From positions 1 through 13,359 of the forward strand of contig CAZYPV010000080.1 of the NCBI GenBank assembly GCA_964649515.1: 13,359 nt of DNA, written 5' to 3'. The notes below the pieces were generated by a model. The model did not search any database. It had not been told where the DNA came from and saw nothing but the letters and a program-made list of their open reading frames with translations. Origin of the DNA: CALKGK01 sp964649515. GTDB taxonomy: Bacteria > Bacteroidota > Bacteroidia > Flavobacteriales_D > Sanyastnellaceae. The number at the start of each line of letters is the position of its first letter. Position 1 is the stretch's first letter. Below are positions 1 through 6,015 of the stretch, piece after piece. Position numbers and translations under genes: made by a program.

Positions 1-134
1 AAAATCTGGGGTATTTTGCTCAATCTCTACCGCATTTGGATGAAGTGAGTATTGGGCATGCGCTCATATCTGAAGCCTTATACATTGGTTTGGAAAATGC
101 CGTTCAAGCCTACCAAAAAGCATTGGGAAAATGA
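1..134 (+). CDS. pdxJ: Pyridoxine 5'-phosphate synthase, C-terminal fragment
   Basis: This is the last 43 codons of a gene that begins before the window, read in the frame whose codons start at position 3 and ending at TGA 132-134. PdxJ condenses 3-amino-2-oxopropyl phosphate with 1-deoxyxylulose 5-phosphate to make pyridoxine 5'-phosphate, in the cytoplasm. The visible tail contains LDEVSIGHALISEALYIGLE, which I recognise as the conserved end of PdxJ: the phosphate-binding SIGHALI segment and the last helix. The stop overlaps the start of the following hydrolase in an ATGA arrangement, so the two are very likely cotranscribed and translationally coupled. The identification rests on 43 residues of a well conserved motif; the rest of the enzyme cannot be judged here. 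Confidence 0.85.
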   Translation, partial: NLGYFAQSLPHLDEVSIGHALISEALYIGLENAVQAYQKALGK

Positions 135-895
135 AATTGCACTACACCACAATGGGCGAAGGAGACCCTTTAATCATCCTGCACGGACTCTTTGGGTCTG
201 GAGACAATTGGCAAACCTTGGCACGCCGATTTGCGGAAACGCATCAAGTTTTTCTGGTTGACCAAAGGAATCATGGTCATTCACCCCACAGCGATGAATT
301 TTCTTATGAGCTGATGGCCGCTGATTTAGCCGAATTCATTGATCATCATGCTCTGGAGAACGTGAGCATACTCGGGCATTCCATGGGAGGGAAAACAGCC
401 ATGGTGCACGCTTGCAATTACGACCAAGACGTGGTAAAGCTCATCATTGTTGACATGGCCCCCAAATCCTACCCTGTGCATCACCGCGACATCTTGGACG
501 GTTTATTGTCTGCCGACCTCAAAGCCATTGCCTCTCGAAGTGGCGTGGACAAGCACCTCCAGGCCTTCGAACCCAACGCCGCAGTTCGGCAATTTTTGTT
601 GAAGAATCTGTATTGGATCGAAAAAGGTGTACTCGCTTGGCGCTTCAATGTGCCCGTGATTGATCGTGAAATTCAAGCCATGGTGGATCAGCCCGTTTCT
701 GGGCAAAGTAACCTGCCCGCGCTCTTCATTCGTGGGGGTCAGTCCAACTACATATTAGAAGAGGATGAAGATTTGATTAAGGAATATTTCCCCTTTGCTA
801 CCCTTTTCAGCATTGAAAAAGCAGGACACTGGGTGCATGCAGAAGCGCCTGAAACCTTTTTTGACATCTGCCGTACTTACCTAAATGCTCCATGA
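131..895 (+). CDS. Alpha/beta hydrolase, YbfF/ABHD11-type esterase
   Basis: A complete 254-residue cytoplasmic serine hydrolase with no signal peptide. The oxyanion-hole motif HGLFG is at residues 18-22, the nucleophile elbow GHSMGG at 82-87 (Ser84), a candidate acid Asp108 in IIVDMAP, and the catalytic His233 in AGHWVHAE. The segments RNHG, RFNVPV and ALFIRGG also match E. coli YbfF, an esterase acting on short-chain acyl and acyl-CoA substrates in vitro. The length is normal for the family. The ATG overlaps the pdxJ stop by 4 bp, which fixes the start and indicates one transcript; no functional link to vitamin B6 is implied. The physiological substrate is unknown. Family assignment is confident, function is general only. 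Confidence 0.88.
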   Translation: MKLHYTTMGEGDPLIILHGLFGSGDNWQTLARRFAETHQVFLVDQRNHGHSPHSDEFSYELMAADLAEFIDHHALENVSILGHSMGGKTAMVHACNYDQDVVKLIIVDMAPKSYPVHHRDILDGLLSADLKAIASRSGVDKHLQAFEPNAAVRQFLLKNLYWIEKGVLAWRFNVPVIDREIQAMVDQPVSGQSNLPALFIRGGQSNYILEEDEDLIKEYFPFATLFSIEKAGHWVHAEAPETFFDICRTYLNAP

Positions 896-920
896 ATGGT
901 ATAAATTCATCGATGTTTTG

Positions 921-928
921 TATATTTG
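921..928 (+). promoter_or_regulatory. Bacteroidota -7 box for the peroxidase gene
   Basis: TATATTTG fits the Bacteroidota -7 consensus TAnnTTTG. It lies in the 67-bp spacer after the hydrolase stop and 34 bp before the peroxidase ATG, so a transcript would begin near 934-936. No convincing -33 TTG is seen at the usual distance. Confidence 0.5.
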
Positions 929-962
929 TGCCAACTAACGACAAATTACTTACCTACTAACA

Positions 963-2491
963 ATGAAAAAACAACATCTAGCGAGTATTGCATTTTCTGC
1001 GGTACTGTTGTTCGGACTCTCATCTTGCCGCAAGCAAGTGGACGAACCGATTACTGGCGAAGGCACAAATTACGATCAAGTATTGAAAGATGCATTGATG
1101 GATGCCTCCAATGGAGAAGGTTTAAATTACTTCATCCTTCCAGAAAGCAATCAATATTCACTCATTCCTCAGGATCCGCTCAATCCTATCAACTCTTCTA
1201 AAGTACACCTTGGAAAATTGTTGTTTCACGAAACAGCCATTGGACGGGAAGCGAAAAAAGACGAAGGGCTTTTCACCTATTCCTGTGCAAGTTGCCACCA
1301 TGCTCAAGCTGGATTTCAGGCCAACATGCAACAAGGAATTGGAGACGGTGGAATTGGATTTGGTATTGCGGGGGAAGCACGGGAGCCCAATCCTTTGTAC
1401 AGCTTAGACAGCTTGGATGTTCAGCCTATCAGAACACCTTCAGCCATGAATGCTGCTTACCAAGAGGTAATGTTGTGGAATGGCCAGTTTGGTGCTCAGG
1501 GAATCAATGAAGGAACCGAGGACCAATGGGCGATGGGAACTCCCATTTTCAATAACAACTTTGGTAATGCTGGTGTAGAAATTCAAGCGATCGCAGGACT
1601 CACCGTTCACCGTCTTTTGGTGGATGAAGANNNNNNNNNNNNNNNNNNNNNNNNNNNNNNNNNNNNNNNNNNNNNNNNNNNNNNNNNNNNNNNNNNNNNN
1701 NNNNNNNNNNNNNNNNNNNNNNNNNNNNNNTAGAAATTCAAGCGATCGCAGGACTCACCGTTCACCGTCTTTTGGTGGATGAAGAGCTTTGTGAGCAGAT
1801 CAGTATTTATGAAGATTTGTTCGACCTTGCTTTTCCGGAATGGCCAGTAGAAACAAGATATACCCAACGGACTGCAGGATTAGCCATAGCGGCTTATGAA
1901 AGAACCATTTTGGCCAACCAAAGCCCTTGGCAAGATTGGTTGCGAGGTGTAAATACTGCAATGACCGATAGTGAGAAGCGTGGAGCTGCTCTCTTCTTCG
2001 GAAAAGCCAATTGCGGAAGCTGCCACACTGGTCCGGCTTTGAACAGCATGACTTTCTATGGTTACGGAATGGCCGACATGGATGGCCCCGGTGTTTATGG
2101 AGGAGCGAGTTCTTCGAATGCAGCCAACCTTGGTCGTGGTGGATTCACTGGGAACCCTGAGGAGAACTATAAATTCAAAACACCGCAACTTTACAACTTG
2201 AAAGACAGCCCATTCTTCGGACATGGAGGAACTTTCCATTCCGTTCGTGAAGTGGTTGAATACAAAAACAACGCGGTTTCTGAAAACCCGAATGTACCAA
2301 GTAGCCAATTGGCTGAAGAATTTGTTCCTCTTGGTTTGACCGACGGAGAAATCAATGACTTGGTGAATTTCATTGAGAATGCTTTGTACGATGCCAATTT
2401 GATGCGTTATACGCCACAGGATTTGCCTTCCGGTCTATGTTTCCCGAACAACGATCCCATTTCGATGATCGATCAGGGATGTTTGCAATAG
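963..2491 (+). CDS. Di-heme cytochrome c peroxidase family lipoprotein (contains assembly gap)
   Basis: This gene is interrupted by 100 N at 1631-1730 but is probably intact. The 55 bp before the gap (1576-1630) are identical to the 55 bp after it (1731-1785). Collapsing them keeps the frame and gives 457 codons. The protein starts with a lipoprotein signal (lipobox GLSSC, Cys22), then has c-type heme motif 1 CASCH (108-112) and motif 2 CGSCH (299-303). A segment around FFGHGGTF (367-373) aligns with the conserved C-terminal stretch of bacterial CcP/MauG proteins before the EEVV-type helix. Two cysteines (441, 455) in the tail could form a disulfide. Family members reduce hydrogen peroxide or oxidise partner substrates in the periplasm; the lipid anchor puts this one at the membrane surface. 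It appears monocistronic: a -7 box at 921 and a terminator at 2511. The exact substrate is uncertain. Confidence 0.9.
1576..1785 (+). repeat. 55-bp identical contig ends flanking the gap
   Basis: Positions 1576-1630 and 1731-1785 are identical for all 55 bases and directly abut the run of N on either side. This is most simply a k-mer-length overlap of two contigs that the scaffolder failed to merge, not a biological duplication. The two copies would encode the same residues of the peroxidase twice. Confidence 0.85.
1631..1730. other. Scaffold gap of exactly 100 N
   Basis: A run of exactly 100 N, the usual placeholder for a gap of unknown size. Given the duplicated flanks, the true gap is probably negative (-55 bp), so the peroxidase sequence is already complete and 155 bp of the window are spurious. 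Confidence 0.9.
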
Positions 2492-2510
2492 CCCAATCAA
2501 AAACATTGAA

Positions 2511-2537
2511 AAGCGCCAAGTTTGGCGCTTTTTTTTT
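2511..2537 (+). terminator. Rho-independent terminator of the peroxidase gene
   Basis: Stem AAGCGCCA (2511-2518) pairs with TGGCGCTT (2523-2530) across a 4-nt loop AGTT and runs into nine T (2529-2537). It sits 20 bp after the peroxidase stop codon. Confidence 0.88.
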
Positions 2538-2605
2538 CGCGATGGTGTCTCAATAAAAATACTTACTTTGGAAAACCCATTTCATAAGCATCATCTCCTC
2601 AAAGT

Positions 2606-3043
2606 ATGAATACAGCACCGCACCAGCTCGATACCTTTCCTGTTCTTTATCTTGTTAAGGGTATTCTCACCTTGGCCTTTTCGCTCTTTTTTTTGATCTA
2701 CGCCGGAATGGGATTTGTTTTCTCCGGCCTTTCTGCTTTGGAAGGTCAAATGATGAATGTACCCAATAGCTCATCACCCGTCTTTCACCCTGGGTGGATC
2801 TTTATGATCATCGGTACCCTTGGTTTTGTGATTACCATTGTTTTCGGTGTTCTTACTTTACGGGTACGCAAGCTTATTCAACAGCGAAAAAATCACCAAT
2901 TCATCTTTGTGATGGCCGTATTGCAATGCTTAACCGGCGTGCTTGGAATCCTTCTTGGTATTTTCACCATTCTTGAGTTACAAAAGCCAGAAGTAAAAGC
3001 GCTCTTTGAAGCAACGCCGATCCCAGAAGAAGGCAAAGCTTAA
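2606..3043 (+). CDS. Small three-helix membrane protein, unknown function
   Basis: A complete 145-residue protein that I do not recognise. It has three hydrophobic segments of membrane-spanning length, roughly residues 16-40, 64-86 and 99-122. A Gly/Ser-rich linker lies between the first two, a short basic loop (RVRKLIQQRK, 86-95) between the second and third, and the tail is charged and Pro/Glu-rich. By the positive-inside rule the basic loop is probably cytoplasmic. There is no signal peptide or lipobox. It follows the peroxidase terminator with its own upstream region (a weak TACTTTG box at 2564) and ends 7 bp from the convergent clc stop, so it is probably a single-gene unit. No catalytic motif is visible. 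Confidence 0.7.
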   Translation: MNTAPHQLDTFPVLYLVKGILTLAFSLFFLIYAGMGFVFSGLSALEGQMMNVPNSSSPVFHPGWIFMIIGTLGFVITIVFGVLTLRVRKLIQQRKNHQFIFVMAVLQCLTGVLGILLGIFTILELQKPEVKALFEATPIPEEGKA

Positions 3044-3050
3044 ACTACCA

Positions 3051-4823
3051 TTACAGTACACTCGTTACCTCAGAATTCACCTCCTGCAACCAAGCGCGAT
3101 AAGCACTGAAAAGCTTGGATTTGGATACAAAGCCGATGTATTTGCCTTGATCCAATACCGGCAAGTTCCAAGCACCGGAGGCATCGAATTTTTGCATAAC
3201 GCTGTCCATCCCTTCTTGAAGCTCAATGCTCGCGGGTGCTTCGGACATGAACTGCACTGCAGGAGTATCGTCATAACAGCTTTGATCGAACATCGCTTCC
3301 CGCACATCGTCGAGCAAGATGATGCCCAAGAGTCGCTCATCCGGAGAAAGTACAGGAAAAATATTTCTTTTGCTTTTTGCAATTAAGTTGACCAAATCGC
3401 GCATGCTTGCATCTGCATTCAAATGCAAAAAATCGTTTTCAATTTGCTCTTGCAGTTTCATTAAGGTAAGTACCGCTTGATCTTTATCGTGGGTAATGAG
3501 TTCTCCTCGTTGTGCGAGCTCATTGGTGTAGATGTTGTGTTTATCGATGCCACGTGCGATGTAAAATGCCAAGCCCGAAGTAATCATCAGAGGAACAAAC
3601 AAGCCATAACCTCCAGAAAGCTCTGCGATGAGGAAAATGGCCGTGAGTGGGGCACGAATCACCCCTGAAACCAAACCAGCCATTCCTACCAGCACCAAAT
3701 TACTGGTGGGCGTCTCTCCCGAGCTCAAGAGCGCCCAAGTTTTGGAGTATAGCATTCCCAAAGTGCTACCCATGAAAAGTGCCGGGGCAAAAACGCCACC
3801 TACACCGCCAGCACCCATGGTGATTCCCGTTGCTACACCCTTCAGCAAGAGAACAAAAAATAAAATAAACACCACAAGCAAAGGACCACCCATGATTTCT
3901 TGAAGCCATTGTGGACCTTCCATTCCACCGAGATCGTTGGCCAAAAAAGCATTGATACTCCCGTATCCTTCTCCATAGATACTCGGGAGCATGAGTAGAA
4001 TGCATGCTAAAGACAAGCCCGCAATGATGATCTTTCCCTTGCTTGATTTGATCTTTTTAAAGCGTGCAAGAATGAAGATATAAATTCTGGAAAAGTAAAT
4101 TGACACGAAGGCGCAGGTGATGCCCAAGATCACATAATGGTGGAGGTGCTTGATATCGAAGCTCGCCCTTTGATCGAAATCAATAATTTGTCCTTCCGTG
4201 AGCAAGAGGTGCGTTGTGAGAAAAGCAGCGATGCTCGACATCAACAAGGGAACCAGACTTCCAGCAGTGAGATCAATCATGATCACCTCTACGGCGAAAA
4301 CAATGGCCGCGATGGGTGCCTTAAAAATGGCCGCCATCGAACCCGCCGCAGCACACGCCAAGAGCAAGGTTTTTGTTTTGTAATTCAAATGCAAAGCTCC
4401 CCCAAGATTACTGGCGATGGCTGCACTGGTTTGAACCGTTGGTGCCTCCAGACCAGCAGAACCGCCAAAACCCACCGTTGTTGCACTGGTGAAAAAAGCT
4501 GCGTAGATCTGCTTTCTTTTGAGGGTACTTCTTCGCTTAGAAATGGCTTGAAGCACCACAGGAATGCCAGGACCTGGATGTTCTTTGATCCATTTTTTCA
4601 CCAAGAATGCTGTAATGAGTAGCCCGAAAAAAGGAGTAATGACCGCAAGCCAATTCAATGCGCTCATTTGCGAAGTGGTTTGAATCAACCATTGAATGCC
4701 GAAAACGAGGTTTTTAAGTAGAACGGCAACCAAGCCAGCGATCAGTCCTACCATTAGACTGAGGATGGCCATGGAGTGCTTCCTTTTCAAGCCGTTCAAA
4801 TAGTATTTCAATCGCTCAATCAC
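3051..4823 (-). CDS. CLC-family anion channel/transporter with C-terminal CBS pair
   Basis: A 590-residue inner-membrane CLC protein. The selectivity signature reads GPGIP (84-88), so Pro85 replaces the Ser107 of E. coli ClcA. The external gating glutamate is present (Glu126 in GLEAPTVQ), GVFAP (343-347) matches the GxFxP motif, and Tyr432 in NIYTNEL aligns with ClcA Tyr445. The internal proton glutamate (ClcA Glu203) aligns with Val180 in FAVEV, as in CLC channels. Two CBS domains follow (about 462-512 and 520-575) and probably sense an adenine nucleotide. The start is GTG at 4823, with an in-frame TAG four codons upstream; the next Met (residue 18) would remove the first helix. The gene converges with the small membrane protein 7 bp away. 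Family is certain; whether it carries chloride or nitrate, as channel or exchanger, is not. Confidence 0.93.
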   Translation of the reverse strand: MIERLKYYLNGLKRKHSMAILSLMVGLIAGLVAVLLKNLVFGIQWLIQTTSQMSALNWLAVITPFFGLLITAFLVKKWIKEHPGPGIPVVLQAISKRRSTLKRKQIYAAFFTSATTVGFGGSAGLEAPTVQTSAAIASNLGGALHLNYKTKTLLLACAAAGSMAAIFKAPIAAIVFAVEVIMIDLTAGSLVPLLMSSIAAFLTTHLLLTEGQIIDFDQRASFDIKHLHHYVILGITCAFVSIYFSRIYIFILARFKKIKSSKGKIIIAGLSLACILLMLPSIYGEGYGSINAFLANDLGGMEGPQWLQEIMGGPLLVVFILFFVLLLKGVATGITMGAGGVGGVFAPALFMGSTLGMLYSKTWALLSSGETPTSNLVLVGMAGLVSGVIRAPLTAIFLIAELSGGYGLFVPLMITSGLAFYIARGIDKHNIYTNELAQRGELITHDKDQAVLTLMKLQEQIENDFLHLNADASMRDLVNLIAKSKRNIFPVLSPDERLLGIILLDDVREAMFDQSCYDDTPAVQFMSEAPASIELQEGMDSVMQKFDASGAWNLPVLDQGKYIGFVSKSKLFSAYRAWLQEVNSEVTSVL

Positions 4824-4827
4824 GAAG

Positions 4828-4835
4828 CAAAGCTA
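4828..4835 (-). promoter_or_regulatory. Possible -7 box for clc
   Basis: On the minus strand TAGCTTTG matches TAnnTTTG exactly. Its end is only 4 nt before the GTG start of clc, so a transcript from it would begin at or near that start codon and be leaderless. No -33 element is seen. If real, it makes clc a separate unit from the RNA upstream. Confidence 0.35.
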
Positions 4836-4867
4836 AATGAGAAAAGTCCATCTTCCTTGGATATCGC

Positions 4868-4987
4868 CAAAAAAACCCTGCCTCACGTGAGAAACAGGGT
4901 AAATGGTCCTTGCAGGGATACTTGCTAAAGTGAAGGGTGCGAGACATACTTGGTTTCCCAAAGAATTCACACCTGCTGACCAATTTC
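4868..4987 (-). ncRNA. Candidate structured small RNA or clc leader, family unknown
   Basis: On the minus strand this 120-nt stretch starts just after a perfect -7 box and ends in an intrinsic terminator. It can fold as nested helices: UGGUC (4982-4978) with GACCA (4908-4904), internal loop A/AAG, then GCAGG (4976-4972) with CCUGC (4916-4912). Inside these, GGUGUGA (4973-4967) pairs with UCGCACC (4942-4936), which shares two bases with the previous helix. At the tip, a stem with CUUUGG/CCAAG arms is closed by a GAAA tetraloop (4963-4949). An unpaired 19-nt strand (4935-4917) returns to the base, and the terminator hairpin follows. I find no SRP, 6S, tmRNA, RNase P or known riboswitch signature. 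It could be an independent sRNA or the aptamer and terminator of a clc leader. Structure is read by eye; expression is inferred. Confidence 0.5.
4869..4900 (-). terminator. Rho-independent terminator on minus strand, upstream of clc
   Basis: On the minus strand ACCCTG (4900-4895) pairs with CAGGGT (4880-4875), enclosing a second small palindrome CTCACGTGAG (4891-4882). A run of seven T (4875-4869) follows. The plus strand has no T tract here, so orientation is clear. It lies about 45 nt before the clc start, so it ends a short upstream RNA or acts as an attenuator. Confidence 0.75.
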
Positions 4988-4993
4988 AGTAAT

Positions 4994-5001
4994 CAAATGT
5001 A
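4994..5001 (-). promoter_or_regulatory. -7 box for the candidate structured RNA
   Basis: On the minus strand TACATTTG is an exact TAnnTTTG match. It places transcription start near 4987-4989, directly before the first helix of the candidate RNA. A TTG at the usual -33 distance is not present (the nearest is 13 nt upstream). Confidence 0.45.
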
Positions 5002-5038
5002 AATCAGTGCTTTTCAAAATTCGTAGGAAATCCTGCTC

Positions 5039-5067
5039 TTGAGAAAGTAGGATTATTCTTACCTTCG
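5039..5067 (+). promoter_or_regulatory. Promoter of the universal stress protein gene
   Basis: TTG (5039-5041), an 18-bp spacer, then TACCTTCG (5060-5067), which differs from the Bacteroidota TAnnTTTG box at one base. The predicted start near 5073 would give a leader of about 115 nt before the usp ATG. It overlaps two short inverted repeats that could be regulator sites. Confidence 0.45.
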
Positions 5068-5187
5068 GGCGATCTAAGAAGTAATTGCGCCAACACTTGC
5101 AGACAGTGGAGCTTGATCTAAAAAATCGAAGAAAGGTGCAGTCATTTTCTTGGGAGTTCCTAAATTGAGACCATAAAAACCACTTCG

Positions 5188-6015
5188 ATGAGCAAGAAGA
5201 TTTTAGTACCCACTGATTTCACCAGCGTAGGAGACACTGCATTGCAGCACGCTGTATCTGTGAGCCGCGCTATTGGTGCAGACATTTACGTATTGCATGT
5301 TATTGCAGACAAGTCATTCATATCAGAAACCCGCCTGAAGTTAGAAACGCTAGCTCAACGTGTGAAGGCGGAGTATGGCATTGAAGTGGAAACCATGGTG
5401 CGCATTGGAAGCATTTTTGAAGACATTGATGCTGTTTCCACGGAAATTGACGCTACCCTTATTATTATGGGAACCCACGGATTACGAGGAATGCAGTTTC
5501 TCACAGGGAGCAGAGCCCTTCGTATTGTGACCGACTCCACCATTCCTTTCATCATTGTTCAAGAAAAAGGCATCTCTGAGAACGGTTATGACGACATTGT
5601 AGTGCCTTTGGATTTGCACAAAGAGACCAAGCAGAAACTGAACTTGGTAGCTTCGATGGCCGCGTATTTCGATAGTAAAGTTTACTTGGTATCTCCGGGC
5701 GAAACAGATGAATACTTCAAGAACCAGTTGGACCGTAACATCAACTATGCAAAAAGCTTTTTGAGCGAGCGCAACATTCAATTTGACGTTCACATTACAG
5801 AGAAGAAGAGCAGTTCTTTTGGTCCCGCAGTAGTGGAATACGCCAAGAGCGTGGATGCCGATTTGATTACCATCATGAATTTCTATGAAAACAGCTTAAT
5901 GGGCATCCTCGGGGGAGGTTATGAGCAACAAATGATTACCAACGAAGCTCAGATTGCTGTAATGTGCTTGAACCCCGTTCAGACCCACGTCGTAGATCGC
6001 AGCTTCTTTAGCTAA
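5188..6015 (+). CDS. Tandem-domain universal stress protein (UspA family)
   Basis: A complete 275-residue cytoplasmic protein of two Usp folds. The first domain (1-127) opens with KILVPTDF (Asp10) and carries the nucleotide-loop motif GTHG (95-98) followed by GS (107-108), so it probably binds ATP. The spacing between the two parts is 8 residues, one shorter than the textbook G-2x-G-9x-G-S/T. The second domain (about 135-263) keeps the IVVPLDL strand but has lost the glycine loop (NFYENSLMGILGGG), so it is probably a structural or regulatory half. Such tandem proteins are common in Bacteroidota and linked to stress or starvation, but individual roles are mostly undefined. The gene is alone on the plus strand and overlaps its convergent neighbour by 4 bp. 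Confidence 0.92.
   Translation: MSKKILVPTDFTSVGDTALQHAVSVSRAIGADIYVLHVIADKSFISETRLKLETLAQRVKAEYGIEVETMVRIGSIFEDIDAVSTEIDATLIIMGTHGLRGMQFLTGSRALRIVTDSTIPFIIVQEKGISENGYDDIVVPLDLHKETKQKLNLVASMAAYFDSKVYLVSPGETDEYFKNQLDRNINYAKSFLSERNIQFDVHITEKKSSSFGPAVVEYAKSVDADLITIMNFYENSLMGILGGGYEQQMITNEAQIAVMCLNPVQTHVVDRSFFS

Larger units (their letters stand above)
4824..5187. other. 364-bp divergent intergenic region between clc and usp
   Basis: This region has no credible protein-coding frame. From left to right it holds a -7 box close to the clc start, a minus-strand intrinsic terminator, the body of a candidate structured RNA on the minus strand, the -7 box of that RNA, and a plus-strand promoter for the stress protein gene. 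Two small inverted repeats (arms 5029-5034/5049-5054 and 5056-5061/5075-5080) overlap the stress gene promoter. The last 100 bp before the usp ATG show nothing recognisable. Confidence 0.7.

Noticed and set aside
963..2491. Peroxidase gene as a frameshifted pseudogene
   Set aside because: The apparent frame change across the N run disappears when the 55-bp duplicated flank is collapsed.
2564..2570. TACTTTG as the promoter of the small membrane protein
   Set aside because: The spacing inside the box is one base short of TAnnTTTG and no -33 element is found; too weak to list as a feature.
4137..4622. Plus-strand open frame of 161 codons inside clc
   Set aside because: It is antisense to strongly conserved CLC motifs, has a composition unlike a real protein and no recognisable domain.
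4868..4987. SRP RNA, 6S RNA or fluoride riboswitch
   Set aside because: No GGAA-loop SRP core with its AGCAG partner strand, no two-sided central bubble of 6S, and no conserved crcB/fluoride motif can be found; size and position alone are not enough.
5029..5080. Two adjacent hairpins (AATCCT/AGGATT and TTCTTA/TAAGAA) as a usp leader riboswitch
   Set aside because: They overlap the predicted usp promoter itself, so they would mostly lie outside the transcript; arms are only 6 bp.
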